Below, piece by piece: positions 40,057-48,925 of a stretch of DNA of 64,000 nucleotides (position 1 is the stretch's first letter; the number at the start of each line of letters is the position of its first letter). The translations under genes were made by a program, and so were the position numbers. The stretch comes from Prochlorococcus sp. AG-388-F11 (GTDB lineage: Bacteria > Cyanobacteriota > Cyanobacteriia > PCC-6307 > Cyanobiaceae), in NCBI GenBank assembly GCA_003279845.1, contig QCGP01000003.1:22456-86455 (forward strand), in the 5' to 3' direction. The notes below the pieces were generated by a model that did no database searches, was not told where the DNA came from, and saw only the letters and a list, made by a program, of their open reading frames with translations.

Positions 40057-40896
40057 ATGAAAATTGGAATAGTAGGATTAGGTTTAATTGGCGGATCTTT
40101 AGGATTAAAACTCCAAAGTCTAAACCATACAATTTATGGAATAGTAAATAATGAATTTAATGAAAAAAAAGCAAGAGAGAAAAAGCTTGCAAATTTTATT
40201 AGCTGTGATCTGAACCTATTAAAAGAATGTCAGCTCATAATTTTAGCATTGCCTATTAAAGATTTGATCAGTCCATCTCAGCGTTTATTAGCTTCAATAC
40301 CAAAAGAAACGATAGTAACTGATGTAGGCTCTGTTAAAGAACAAATTGTAAATACATGGGAAAATTTACATCCTTTATTTATTGGATCACATCCAATGGC
40401 AGGAACAGAAAAAAAAGGAGTTGATTCTGGTTTCGAAGGTCTTTTTGAAAATGCAAAATGGATTATTACCCCTTCACAAAATAGTGATTTAAACGCTCTC
40501 AAAACTCTTTCAGAGCTAATAGAGTCTATGGATTGTGAAATTTGCCAAGCATCGCCAAAAGAGCATGATGAAGCAGTATCTCTGATTTCTCACTTGCCTA
40601 TATTTTTAGCTTCTGCACTTATTGAAACCGTACACACAAAAAATAATCAACCTTTATTAGATCTCACCAAGAGACTAGCAGCTACAGGATTCGCAGACAC
40701 TTCGAGAGTTGGCGGCGGTAATGAACAATTAGGCTTAGATTTAGCTATGAATAATCAAATTAATGTTTTAAATGCCATTAATATTTTTAAAAATAAGCTG
40801 AATAGATTGGAAACTCTTATTAAAGAAAGAAATTGGGAGTTACTTTCTGACAAACTTTATGCATCAAAAGAAATTAGGAAAAATTTTATAGATTAA
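40057..40896 (+). CDS. tyrA: Prephenate/arogenate dehydrogenase
   Basis: Oxidises prephenate or arogenate on the way to tyrosine. The 279-residue protein begins with the nucleotide-binding KIGIVGLGLIGGSLG. It has FIGSHPMAGTEKKGVDSGFE, the family's substrate-binding histidine stretch, and SHLPIFLASALIE in the helical domain. In cyanobacteria the enzyme is usually an NADP-dependent arogenate dehydrogenase; which substrate is used cannot be told here. It overlaps the convergent crtD-like gene by 11 bases. Confidence 0.94.
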   Translation: MKIGIVGLGLIGGSLGLKLQSLNHTIYGIVNNEFNEKKAREKKLANFISCDLNLLKECQLIILALPIKDLISPSQRLLASIPKETIVTDVGSVKEQIVNTWENLHPLFIGSHPMAGTEKKGVDSGFEGLFENAKWIITPSQNSDLNALKTLSELIESMDCEICQASPKEHDEAVSLISHLPIFLASALIETVHTKNNQPLLDLTKRLAATGFADTSRVGGGNEQLGLDLAMNNQINVLNAINIFKNKLNRLETLIKERNWELLSDKLYASKEIRKNFID

Positions 40897-42391
40897 AGTT
40901 ATCAATACCTTTAGAAGCTAATATTTGCTTTGAAACCATTAATGCAGACTGACTAACACCTGCGGTTCCCTCACCTGGATAGATTGAATCACCACATAAC
41001 CATAAACCTTGAAAAGGAGTCCTACTAGATAATCCAAATAAACCAAATATATCTGGATTTTGTCCGAGTCCACCAACTATTCCATTGGGCCTGTTAGTCC
41101 ATTTTTGAAATCCCAATGGAGTCGCTAATTCTCTGTGTAGCCAATTTTCAGAAACAATATCAAATTGACGTTCTAATTCAAAAGATATTTTTTTTAGGAA
41201 ATCATTTTTCCTATTTAAATAATTTTGTTTATCTAAATTGAACCAATCTTTTGTCTTAGTAAAAATACTAGCTATTAAAGTAATTTCACCTTTTGGTGCT
41301 CTTCCATCACCATCTTCGCTAATTGATACGAATAATGAGCCAAATTCACGCGAAACAAATTGATAATGATGAGAGGAAATTTTTTTAATATGTTCTTTTT
41401 TTAATGCTGAATAAAAAACTATAGCTCCACTTGGATCAGGTAAATTGATAAGTCTATTTTTATAGCTTTGTTTTTTATTTAAAGGTTCCTTCAAATGCTC
41501 TAGTAAAGATTGAGGAGGGGCTGTATAAATTAAATCTTTTGCTTGGTAAACAAAAGAATCTTTTTTTGAATTAGCAGATACTTTCCAACACTTATTTCGG
41601 TCATCAAAATTTACAGAATTAACTTTCTGGCCAAAAATTAGATTCACACCTGTTTTAGTCAATGAATTTTCTAATGCATCGCTTAAAGACTGCATAGATT
41701 GTTTAAGATGCCAAAGACCATGAGGCTGTTGACATATCTGAAGAATAGTAGAACCATATAATGCTGCGGTATTATAAACGTCCTCTTGAGAATAGAGTTT
41801 CAGTTGAAGATTTAAGAATTTAATCAAACGCCCATTCTTAGATAATCCACATATTCGCAATAAATCAAAAATAGTAGATTTAAGTAAGATACCTGTTACA
41901 AGGTTTGACGGTACAAGTGCTTTGAAAAGTTGCGAAAAATCCCAAAAATTACTAATGGGCAATACCGGATTATTATTAGCAAAAATCCAATTACTTTGAT
42001 GAATGTGGGTACAAAGATTCCAAAATCTACCGCTTCCAGGAAACTGCATTTCTCTTTCAGCAATCCATTTACTTTTTTCATACCAAATATGTATTGGCGT
42101 ATGACCATCATTTAAATCAACAATACAAGCAGGATCTAAAATAGAAGCTTCAGGAGATGGAATGTCTAAAAAATCAAAAATCCTTGAATGTATCCCTCCT
42201 TTCTCTAAACCAGCTACTTGAGTTGCGCCAACATCAAAAACATAATTCTTTCTTTTAAAAGTACCCGCACAACCTCCTGATTGAGTATGAGATTCGATTA
42301 AAGTCACTGATAGCCCTTGCTTTGATAAAATTGCTGCAGAAGTTAGTCCAGCAATACCTGCACCAACAACAACAACTTCAGATTTTCTCAT
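40886..42391 (-). CDS. crtD: CrtD-like carotenoid desaturase/oxidoreductase
   Basis: A 501-residue FAD-dependent enzyme of the phytoene desaturase superfamily. The N-terminal dinucleotide fold reads VVVGAGIAGLTSAAILSKQG, followed by IESHTQSGGCAGTF, and the C-terminal flavin motif is GLWLCGDSIYPGEGTAGVSQ. The pattern fits the cyanobacterial CrtD group of C-3',4' desaturases better than CrtP, CrtQ or CrtH, but the true substrate in an organism making mainly zeaxanthin and alpha-carotene is unclear. It overlaps tyrA at its end and starts four bases from the divergent kinase gene. Confidence 0.75.
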   Translation of the reverse strand: MRKSEVVVVGAGIAGLTSAAILSKQGLSVTLIESHTQSGGCAGTFKRKNYVFDVGATQVAGLEKGGIHSRIFDFLDIPSPEASILDPACIVDLNDGHTPIHIWYEKSKWIAEREMQFPGSGRFWNLCTHIHQSNWIFANNNPVLPISNFWDFSQLFKALVPSNLVTGILLKSTIFDLLRICGLSKNGRLIKFLNLQLKLYSQEDVYNTAALYGSTILQICQQPHGLWHLKQSMQSLSDALENSLTKTGVNLIFGQKVNSVNFDDRNKCWKVSANSKKDSFVYQAKDLIYTAPPQSLLEHLKEPLNKKQSYKNRLINLPDPSGAIVFYSALKKEHIKKISSHHYQFVSREFGSLFVSISEDGDGRAPKGEITLIASIFTKTKDWFNLDKQNYLNRKNDFLKKISFELERQFDIVSENWLHRELATPLGFQKWTNRPNGIVGGLGQNPDIFGLFGLSSRTPFQGLWLCGDSIYPGEGTAGVSQSALMVSKQILASKGIDNFNL

Positions 42392-42395
42392 TGAA

Positions 42396-43274
42396 ATGCA
42401 AAAATTGTCCTTTATTGAAGTTAGCGAAATTTGTGATGAATTAGGCGAAGCTTATCCGAAAAGTATTGAACAAATTCATGGGGGGGATATTCATAGTGCA
42501 TGGCAAATAGAATTCGCACACAAAAAATTATTTCTTAAAAAGAACAATAGAAACAAAAAATTTCTTGAATTTGAAAAATATTGTCTTCAAGATTTGAGGA
42601 AATTTATTAATCAAAAATACTTAGTTATCCCTGAAGTTATTGCATATAAAAATATTAAAAATACAGAAATTCTCTTAATTGAATGGATAGAAATGCAAAA
42701 CTTTGATCAAAAAAATCTTGGAAAAGGTTTAGGAGAAATGCACTTAAATTCATCTGAATCTAATCCAAAAATTTTTGGGTATCCGATTGAAGGTTTTATT
42801 GGAATAATAAATCAGAAAAAAGGCTGGGAAAATAATTGGATAGATTGCTTTTTAAATTTACGTATAATACCTCAATTATCATTACTAAAATTAAATGTTT
42901 TAGATAAAGAAACCATAAATAAAGTTATAGAAAAAATTAAATCGGAATTACTAAATCATGAACCAATACATAGTCTAGTTCATGGTGATTTGTGGTCAGG
43001 TAATGTAGGAGTAGAAAAAAGTGGAAAAGGAGTAATATTTGACCCTGCATCTTGGTGGGCAGATAATGAAGTAGATATAGCTATGACAAAACTATTTGGA
43101 GGTTTAAGAAGAGAATTTTACGACGAGTATCACAAAATTTTTCCTATTAAAGAAGGGTTTGAAAAAAGGATAATTATTTATAACTTTTACCATATCTTGA
43201 ATCATGCGAACATGTTCGGAGGATCATATTTAAATCAAGTCAAAAATTACGTGAAAGCAATACTCAATATGTAA
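42396..43274 (+). CDS. Fructosamine-kinase-family protein
   Basis: A 292-residue kinase-like protein of the fructosamine/ketosamine-3-kinase family, which phosphorylates sugars attached to protein amines and so undoes glycation. Motifs: IHGGDIHSAWQIE near the start, LLIEWIEM at the hinge, the catalytic VHGDLWSGNVG, and FDPASWWADNEVDIAM carrying the metal-binding aspartate. It starts four bases from the crtD-like gene on the other strand, so its promoter lies in that gene's coding sequence. Substrate in this organism not proven. Confidence 0.85.
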   Translation: MQKLSFIEVSEICDELGEAYPKSIEQIHGGDIHSAWQIEFAHKKLFLKKNNRNKKFLEFEKYCLQDLRKFINQKYLVIPEVIAYKNIKNTEILLIEWIEMQNFDQKNLGKGLGEMHLNSSESNPKIFGYPIEGFIGIINQKKGWENNWIDCFLNLRIIPQLSLLKLNVLDKETINKVIEKIKSELLNHEPIHSLVHGDLWSGNVGVEKSGKGVIFDPASWWADNEVDIAMTKLFGGLRREFYDEYHKIFPIKEGFEKRIIIYNFYHILNHANMFGGSYLNQVKNYVKAILNM

Positions 43275-43281
43275 TCTTCAA

Positions 43282-43635
43282 CTATCCTAAATAAGTCTTT
43301 TTAAGATTTTGTACCTTATCTAAAACAGCTTCACGATTTTCACTGGTGCGAAGATTCTGCCAGCTCCATTGACCAACAACAATTACGCCTAATAACTCTA
43401 GTAAACCTGGTAGAATTGGGAAAAAGTTAATCGTGTCAATGACAACTTTAATTATTATCTGAGCAATAACGACAACAGCAATTATTCCTGCTGCTTTGCC
43501 GTATTTTCCCATTTGAGTCCAATCAACATTACCTAGGGTTTCATTGACTTTACCCATTACATCAGAGTACTTCTCTGAAAAGCTTTTGGTTTCTGAGCCG
43601 GAGTCTTGATTTGACTCTGGAGTGTTATCACTCAT
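43282..43635 (-). CDS. CAAD-domain (CURT1-like) thylakoid protein
   Basis: A 117-residue protein with an acidic, disordered N-terminus (residues 1-25), an amphipathic helix, two membrane helices at about residues 48-68 and 72-92, and a charged C-terminal helix (LRTSENREAVLDKVQNLKKT). This is the pattern of the CAAD domain, shared by cyanobacterial aminoacyl-tRNA synthetase appendages and the CURT1 proteins that bend thylakoid membranes. A role in thylakoid shape is likely from the family. It converges on the kinase gene with a seven-base gap. Confidence 0.85.
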   Translation of the reverse strand: MSDNTPESNQDSGSETKSFSEKYSDVMGKVNETLGNVDWTQMGKYGKAAGIIAVVVIAQIIIKVVIDTINFFPILPGLLELLGVIVVGQWSWQNLRTSENREAVLDKVQNLKKTYLG

Positions 43636-43927
43636 GAATTCAGTAAACTTAATATATGAACCAGACAGTATCGGAAAAAACGCCAGTTGACTACCTTTTT
43701 ATTGTGCAAAATTCCGAACCGAAACATTTTGTATTTATTCAGATGTTTTGATATGCATTGTTTTTCAAGATATTTAAACTTAAAAATGATTTATAAAAAC
43801 TTCACATTATTGTCTAGTACTAACAAAAAACATTAATAAATTTAAGTAATACAAAAAATTTAAAAGGCTAAAACTTTTATTTAAATTATTATTATTTCAT
43901 AGTTTATTAAGCAAAATTAAAAATCGA
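43636..43927. other. Intergenic region between divergent CAAD gene and MoeB-like gene
   Basis: A 292-base AT-rich gap that must hold both promoters. I see no tRNA, strong hairpin, LexA box or convincing ORF in it. The stretch near 43812 contains TAGTACTA, a short palindrome of unknown meaning. Confidence 0.5.
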
Positions 43928-45073
43928 ATGATCAAAGATATCAAATTTAATTTTTTAAATCCAGATGAACAAGAAAGATATCAGAAGCATTTAACCCTCA
44001 AAGAGATAGGTTATGAGGGCCAACTAGATCTCAAAAACAGCTCAGTATTATGTATTGGAGCAGGTGGACTTGGTTCTTCCGTTTTGCTTTATCTGGCTGC
44101 AACGGGTATTGGAAAAATTGGAATAGTTGATAATGATCACGTTGAGAAATCTAATCTCCAACGACAAATAATTCATGAAACAGATACAGTGGGAAATTTA
44201 AAAATTAGTTCTGCAAGAGAAAGAATTAAAAAACTAAATCCTAATATTGAGGTATCTATTTTTAATAAAAGGATTAATGCAGAAAATGCCCAAGAAATAA
44301 TTCGTAAATTTGATGTTATTTGTGATTGCTCAGATAATTTTGCCACTAGATATTTGATAAACGATACGTGTCTAATACTTAATAAACCTCTAGTCTTTGG
44401 AAGCGTTCAGGGCTTTGAAGGACAATTAAGTGTTTTTAATTTAAATAAAACTAGTCCTAATTTAAGAGACCTGCTTCCAGAATCACCTTCAAAAAATGCT
44501 GTTCCTAGTTGTGCAGAATATGGAATTGTAGGGGTATCAACGGGTTTAATAGGAATTCTTCAGGTTAATGAGATTATCAAAATTATTTTAAAAAAAGGCG
44601 AAATTTTGGATGGAAAAGTTTTAGTTTTTGATCTTTTGAATATGAATATGAAAAAATTACATTTAAAAGGTGATCATGCAAATAAGCGAATAAAAAATCT
44701 TTCTCAGTTTGTTGACTTTTACATTGACGATAAATGTTCTGAGAAAAATAACGAAATTAACATAATTAATGCTAATGATTTTAATAGCTTATACAAAGCA
44801 AATCCAAATAAAATTCTTTTAATTGATGTTCGGGAAAATGAAGAATTTTCTAACTCTGCGATAGAAGGTTCTATATCAATCCCCCTAAGTCATTTAAACA
44901 AAGAATCTGACTTGGAATTCATTCAAAAGGAAAGTTTAATTAAGGAGATTTTCACGATATGTCAATCTGGTAAACGTTCTGAAAAAGCTTCAGAAATATT
45001 GTCTAAATTCAAAATTAAATCTAGATCTATTGAGGGTGGTATTGAAAAGGTAAAAAAAATATCATGCAATTAA
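43928..45073 (+). CDS. moeB: MoeB/ThiF-type adenylyltransferase fused to rhodanese
   Basis: A 381-residue E1-like enzyme that adenylates a ubiquitin-like sulfur carrier, fused to a sulfur-transfer domain. The ATP site is GAGGLG at residues 44-49, with R-Q-I-I-H near 79-83 and the family cysteine C195 in VPSCAEYG. Residues about 280-381 are a rhodanese domain with the persulfide cysteine C345 in CQSGKRS. The CxxC zinc pair expected near residues 178-181 is NLRD, so the zinc site is lost. The substrate could be MoaD, ThiS or another carrier; the gene symbol is a family label. Confidence 0.85.
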   Translation: MIKDIKFNFLNPDEQERYQKHLTLKEIGYEGQLDLKNSSVLCIGAGGLGSSVLLYLAATGIGKIGIVDNDHVEKSNLQRQIIHETDTVGNLKISSARERIKKLNPNIEVSIFNKRINAENAQEIIRKFDVICDCSDNFATRYLINDTCLILNKPLVFGSVQGFEGQLSVFNLNKTSPNLRDLLPESPSKNAVPSCAEYGIVGVSTGLIGILQVNEIIKIILKKGEILDGKVLVFDLLNMNMKKLHLKGDHANKRIKNLSQFVDFYIDDKCSEKNNEINIINANDFNSLYKANPNKILLIDVRENEEFSNSAIEGSISIPLSHLNKESDLEFIQKESLIKEIFTICQSGKRSEKASEILSKFKIKSRSIEGGIEKVKKISCN

Positions 45074-45086
45074 TATTTAAAAATAT

Positions 45087-46247
45087 TTAATAATCTACAC
45101 CTCGTTTCAAATCAACTCCCACATTCGCATAATGCTTATGACAAACCATTTCAGAGTAAACATCTGCGAGTTCAAAGTATGAAGGTTCATTTTTACATCT
45201 ACCAGTAATAACAACTTCTGTTTCTGTTGGTTTCTTTAATAGCGTTTGATGTATCGATTCGACAGGTAGCAATTCCAAATCAACAGTTGGATTCAATTCG
45301 TCCAAAATAATTGTCTTATACAAACCACTCAAAATAGCAGCTTTAGCAATTTCCCATGCTCTTTCAGCCTCAACATAATCAATTGGTTTTTGCTGACCCC
45401 TCCATACGATCGCGTCTCTTCCTGAGCGTAAATGATCTACCAAATGTGGATAACTTTCTCTCAAAGCTTCTATAGCAGCATCTTCGGTATAACCATTTCC
45501 ACCTTTTAACCACTGTAATATTAAAACTCTATGACTTTTATCTTGAGATATTCCTTTACCAATAGCTTGAAGAGCCTTGCCAAGAGCACTTGTAGATTTG
45601 CCTTTTCCTTCACCTGTATAAATCTCAATTCCACCATTTAATTTCCTTTCTCTTGCAAGTTTTGATAAGTCTTTTGTTAAACGTGGTCTCATTTCTGAAT
45701 GGAGTTGCGATATTCTTACCAAAGAAGAAGGGGCTGCTCTTCCAGTAATAATTATTTCAAGCCCATCAGGACGATTTTGAAGAGAATTAACTACTTCCTT
45801 AATATCAAGCATTCCTAAATCAAGAACTGGATTCAACTCATCTAATACAACGACAGAATAAAGTGAACTTGCAATTGCTCCCTTAGCAATATTCCAACCT
45901 CTTTCAGCCTCACCAATATCAAACTTTGTCACCTGGTCAGCAGTAAAAAATTCCGATCTTCCTGTCCTTACATGGTCAATTAAGTGTGGGAAGCCTCTTT
46001 GCAAGGCCTCTATAGCCGAATCTTCATCATATGATCTTTCAGGACCTTTTAAAAATCTTAGAAGCAAAACTCTGGACTGTTTTTTTTCACATATACCTAA
46101 ACCTATTGTCCTTAACACAACTCCTAAAGCAGCTTGACTTTTCCCCTTACCTTCTCCATCATAAATATGCAATTGACCTATTGATCTCTCTTGACTGTCA
46201 CTTGCTGTGACTATTCCAATTCCTCTGTTTCTACTTGTATTCGTCAA
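45087..46247 (-). CDS. cobO: Tandem CobO-like P-loop adenosyltransferase
   Basis: A 386-residue protein made of two copies of a CobO/BtuR-type corrinoid adenosyltransferase domain. Each half has the P-loop GEGKGKS (residues 31-37 and 212-218), a similar EALxxxxPHLxDHxRxGR stretch and VLDELNPVLDL or ILDELNPTVDL. The enzyme attaches adenosyl to cob(I)yrinic acid diamide. Ordinary CobO is about 200 residues and single-domain, so this gene is an internal duplication. The halves differ enough that the event is old. It converges on the MoeB-like gene. Confidence 0.85.
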   Translation of the reverse strand: MTNTSRNRGIGIVTASDSQERSIGQLHIYDGEGKGKSQAALGVVLRTIGLGICEKKQSRVLLLRFLKGPERSYDEDSAIEALQRGFPHLIDHVRTGRSEFFTADQVTKFDIGEAERGWNIAKGAIASSLYSVVVLDELNPVLDLGMLDIKEVVNSLQNRPDGLEIIITGRAAPSSLVRISQLHSEMRPRLTKDLSKLARERKLNGGIEIYTGEGKGKSTSALGKALQAIGKGISQDKSHRVLILQWLKGGNGYTEDAAIEALRESYPHLVDHLRSGRDAIVWRGQQKPIDYVEAERAWEIAKAAILSGLYKTIILDELNPTVDLELLPVESIHQTLLKKPTETEVVITGRCKNEPSYFELADVYSEMVCHKHYANVGVDLKRGVDY

Positions 46248-46355
46248 TTGAACAAAGTGGTTAAAGTTAATCTAAGTTATAGTTATGAATATTATTAAAA
46301 ATTTAATAATAAATTCAACCTATTCATAGGTAATTTAAATCATAAAGTAATCAGC

Positions 46356-47180
46356 ATGTTCAATCAACTAGAAATTCTCTCTGATGAACAAAGTGAAAAA
46401 CTTTATACAATTAGAAGATACATTAAGAATCTTGACAGTGTTTGTATTGCTTATTCAGGAGGTGTGGACAGTACATTAGTAGCATCATTAGCATTCGAGC
46501 AACTGGGGAGTAAAGCCATTGCAATTACTGGAGTTTCTCCTGCATTAGCAAACACACTTCGTGAGGAAGCAAGAAGTCAAGCTAAATGGATTGGAGTGAA
46601 GCATTTAGAAATTAAAACATCAGAATTAGACCAATCAAGTTACAGTCAAAATCCAAATGATAGATGTTTTGCATGTAAAAAAGAGCTTCACAAACATACA
46701 ACCTACTTATCTAAAAAACTTAATTATAAACTTGTTTTAGATGGAGTAAATCTAGATGATCTTAAAGATTACAGGCCAGGTATACAAGCCGCAAAAAAAG
46801 CAGGAGTTATTTCTCCCCTTGCTAAGTTTAAATTCTCAAAGCAAGATATAAGGGATATATCAAGAGCATTAGGTTTCCCTTGGTGGGATAAACCTGCTCA
46901 ACCTTGCTTAGCCTCAAGATTTCCTTATGGCCATGAGATAACCAATGTAAGGCTTAAAATGGTTGAGAAAGCTGAAGAATACCTAAAAGAAGGTGGTTTA
47001 TCAGAGGTTAGAGTTAGATGCCAGGGATCGACCGCAAGAATAGAAATTCCTCAAGAAGAATTAAAGCATTTTTTTAAAAAATATAATTTTAGTGAATTAG
47101 TTCAATATTTTTCTAATTTAGGATTTAATTGTACAAGCCTAGATCTTGAGGGACTAATAAGCGGAAAATTAAATAGATAA
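46356..47180 (+). CDS. larE: LarE-like ATP-dependent sulfur transferase
   Basis: A 274-residue PP-loop enzyme with SGGVDST at residues 34-40. It has NDRCFACKKELH (C104 and C107) and QPCLASRFPYG, where C184 matches the cysteine that LarE sacrifices as sulfur donor. In lactobacilli LarE thiolates a nicotinate-derived ring to make the nickel-pincer cofactor of lactate racemase. No larB, larC or larA is in the window, so the real role here is open. It is divergent from the tandem CobO-like gene with 108 bases between starts. Confidence 0.8.
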   Translation: MFNQLEILSDEQSEKLYTIRRYIKNLDSVCIAYSGGVDSTLVASLAFEQLGSKAIAITGVSPALANTLREEARSQAKWIGVKHLEIKTSELDQSSYSQNPNDRCFACKKELHKHTTYLSKKLNYKLVLDGVNLDDLKDYRPGIQAAKKAGVISPLAKFKFSKQDIRDISRALGFPWWDKPAQPCLASRFPYGHEITNVRLKMVEKAEEYLKEGGLSEVRVRCQGSTARIEIPQEELKHFFKKYNFSELVQYFSNLGFNCTSLDLEGLISGKLNR

Positions 47181-47190
47181 ATATTGAAAG

Positions 47191-47643
47191 TCAAACTACT
47201 GTTCTCATCTCTCTAAGTACTTGTGCAGGGGGATTTCGCTCAAGGACACGCAAATAATGTTCTTCAGCTTTCAAAACATCAATTAAATATTGGCTAGCAA
47301 GGTCTGGAAACATATTTTGACCACATGTAAAGATATCGATTGCAGAATAACTAGATTCAGGCCAAGTATGGATTGAAATATGAGATTCAGATAGTAATGC
47401 AATTGCTGTAACCCCTTGAGGCTCGAATTTATTACTTATCAAATTAAGTACTGTAGCATTTGCCAATTTGGCAGCCCTATTTAATGAACAACGCAAAAAA
47501 GATTCATCATTTAATTTTTCGTAATCACATTTATAAAGTTCTAACAAAAGATGTTTACTTTGATGACCTAATTTTTGGTCATTACTGTACGATTTTAAAA
47601 TTTGATTTTTTTTGGGGACTTCCATTAATAAATTTATATACAT
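47191..47643 (-). CDS. speD: S-adenosylmethionine decarboxylase proenzyme
   Basis: Supplies decarboxylated S-adenosylmethionine for spermidine synthesis. The protein is a short prokaryotic proenzyme that cleaves itself before a serine, which becomes the pyruvoyl cofactor. The cleavage site is visible in LLSESHISIHTWPE, with E86-S87. The conserved DIFTCG lies at about residues 103-108. The 150-residue length includes a short N-terminal extension, and MEVPKKNQ at 47625 is an alternative start. It converges on larE with a ten-base gap. Confidence 0.93.
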   Translation of the reverse strand: MYINLLMEVPKKNQILKSYSNDQKLGHQSKHLLLELYKCDYEKLNDESFLRCSLNRAAKLANATVLNLISNKFEPQGVTAIALLSESHISIHTWPESSYSAIDIFTCGQNMFPDLASQYLIDVLKAEEHYLRVLERNPPAQVLREMRTVV

Positions 47644-47675
47644 TTAAGACTAGCCAAAAATCATGACTTTTAGAA

Positions 47676-48872
47676 TTATAGGTGAATCATTTGTGAAGAG
47701 CCTATAAAAGACCGATTAAATTTATCTAAATGTGTCGCACTTATAAAACATTGACTATCTTTACCTACAGCATTTAGCAACAAACTTTGTCTAGTAATAT
47801 CTAATTCTGCCAATACATCATCCAATATAAGTATTGGAGGCACATTTAATGTTTTAGTTAATAAATCAAGTTCAGCCATCTTTAAAGCCAAGATAAAAGT
47901 TCTTTGCTGACCAGATGAACCATATTTTCTGACTGAAATATTATTAATTAGGAACTCAATATCATCACGATGAGGTCCAAAATTACATTTACCAGTCAAT
48001 GCTTCCATTGAACGCTGCTTTGATAGTTGTTCTTCTATTTTCTTACTGATAATTTCTTCTGCTTCTTCTTCTGGGCTTATATTTTGTATCCCTGAAAGAT
48101 ATTTTATATCTATTTGCTCTTTAGATTTACTTAAGTGATTATGCCAATATTCAACATATGGTTTTATTTTTAATAAAGCCCTTCTTCTGCGCCTAAAAAT
48201 TCTTGTACTTATTATTGACATTTGAACATCAAAACTCTCAATGATATCTGGATGTTGATTATTCAGGTAACTTTCTGAACGCCAAAAATGACTTCTTTGT
48301 TTTAGAAGTCTATTAAATCTACTTATCAAATCTAAATAGACTGGTTCAAGTTGAGATACGACTTTATCAATCCATATTCTTCGATAATTTGGTTCACTTC
48401 TAACGATATCTATATCATTTGAACAAAAACATACACTCCGAATATAATGCTTTATTTCACTCTGCTTTTTTAGGATTGATTCATTAACATAAATTCTTTT
48501 AGGGCCTTTTCGAAATAAATTCAACTTTAAATCATCTCTAAAATCGATTTGTCCTGAAATTAAAGCCATATCACTATCATTTTCAATTAAATCTTTATCA
48601 CTTAATGCTCTATTAGATTTTAATTGACTTAAAAATTCAACTGATTCAAGTAAATTTGACTTGCCAATACCATTACAACCAAGAACAATTGTTCTTTGCT
48701 CTTTTAGGTCAATTTCAAAACTTTTATGGTTTCGAAAATTCTTAATTTTTAGTTTATTTAAAAAAATTTTCTTTATGCATACATTAATTAAATTAGCTAA
48801 GTTTGGTATATTTAGATTTTCTTTAAAGAAATTGAAAAATAAAAGGGCATGTAGCTCAGTTGGATAGAGCAT
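47676..48872 (-). CDS. recF: DNA replication and repair protein RecF (start uncertain)
   Basis: RecF loads RecA at single-strand gaps with RecO and RecR. The P-loop is LGCNGIGKSNLLESVEFL, the signature is GSSGQQRTFILALKMAEL, and Walker B is PPILILDDVLAELD. The conserved N-terminus begins at FLNKLKIKNFRNH, about residue 37 of this frame. The only ATG in this frame is at 48872, inside the antisense of tRNA-Arg. No ATG, GTG or TTG lies between it and the conserved part, so the real start may be a rare codon such as ATT (48767 region). Function is secure; the start is not. Confidence 0.85.
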   Translation of the reverse strand: MLYPTELHALLFFNFFKENLNIPNLANLINVCIKKIFLNKLKIKNFRNHKSFEIDLKEQRTIVLGCNGIGKSNLLESVEFLSQLKSNRALSDKDLIENDSDMALISGQIDFRDDLKLNLFRKGPKRIYVNESILKKQSEIKHYIRSVCFCSNDIDIVRSEPNYRRIWIDKVVSQLEPVYLDLISRFNRLLKQRSHFWRSESYLNNQHPDIIESFDVQMSIISTRIFRRRRRALLKIKPYVEYWHNHLSKSKEQIDIKYLSGIQNISPEEEAEEIISKKIEEQLSKQRSMEALTGKCNFGPHRDDIEFLINNISVRKYGSSGQQRTFILALKMAELDLLTKTLNVPPILILDDVLAELDITRQSLLLNAVGKDSQCFISATHLDKFNRSFIGSSQMIHL

Positions 48873-48918
48873 CAGATTCCGGTTCTGAGAGTCGGGGGTT
48901 CGAATCCCTCCATGCTCG
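48845..48918 (+). tRNA. tRNA-Arg(CCG)
   Basis: A 74-base tRNA with acceptor stem GGGCATG paired to CATGCTC (one G-T pair), D-arm GCTCAGTTGGATAGAGC, anticodon CCG and T-arm GGGGTTCGAATCCC. The discriminator is G and no CCA is encoded. It lies opposite the 5' end of the recF frame. Confidence 0.97.
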
Positions 48919-48925
48919 TATATTT

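Noticed and set aside
43809..43820. LexA box near TAGTACTA in the CAAD-MoeB gap
   Set aside because: The second half-site GTWC at the required spacing is missing.
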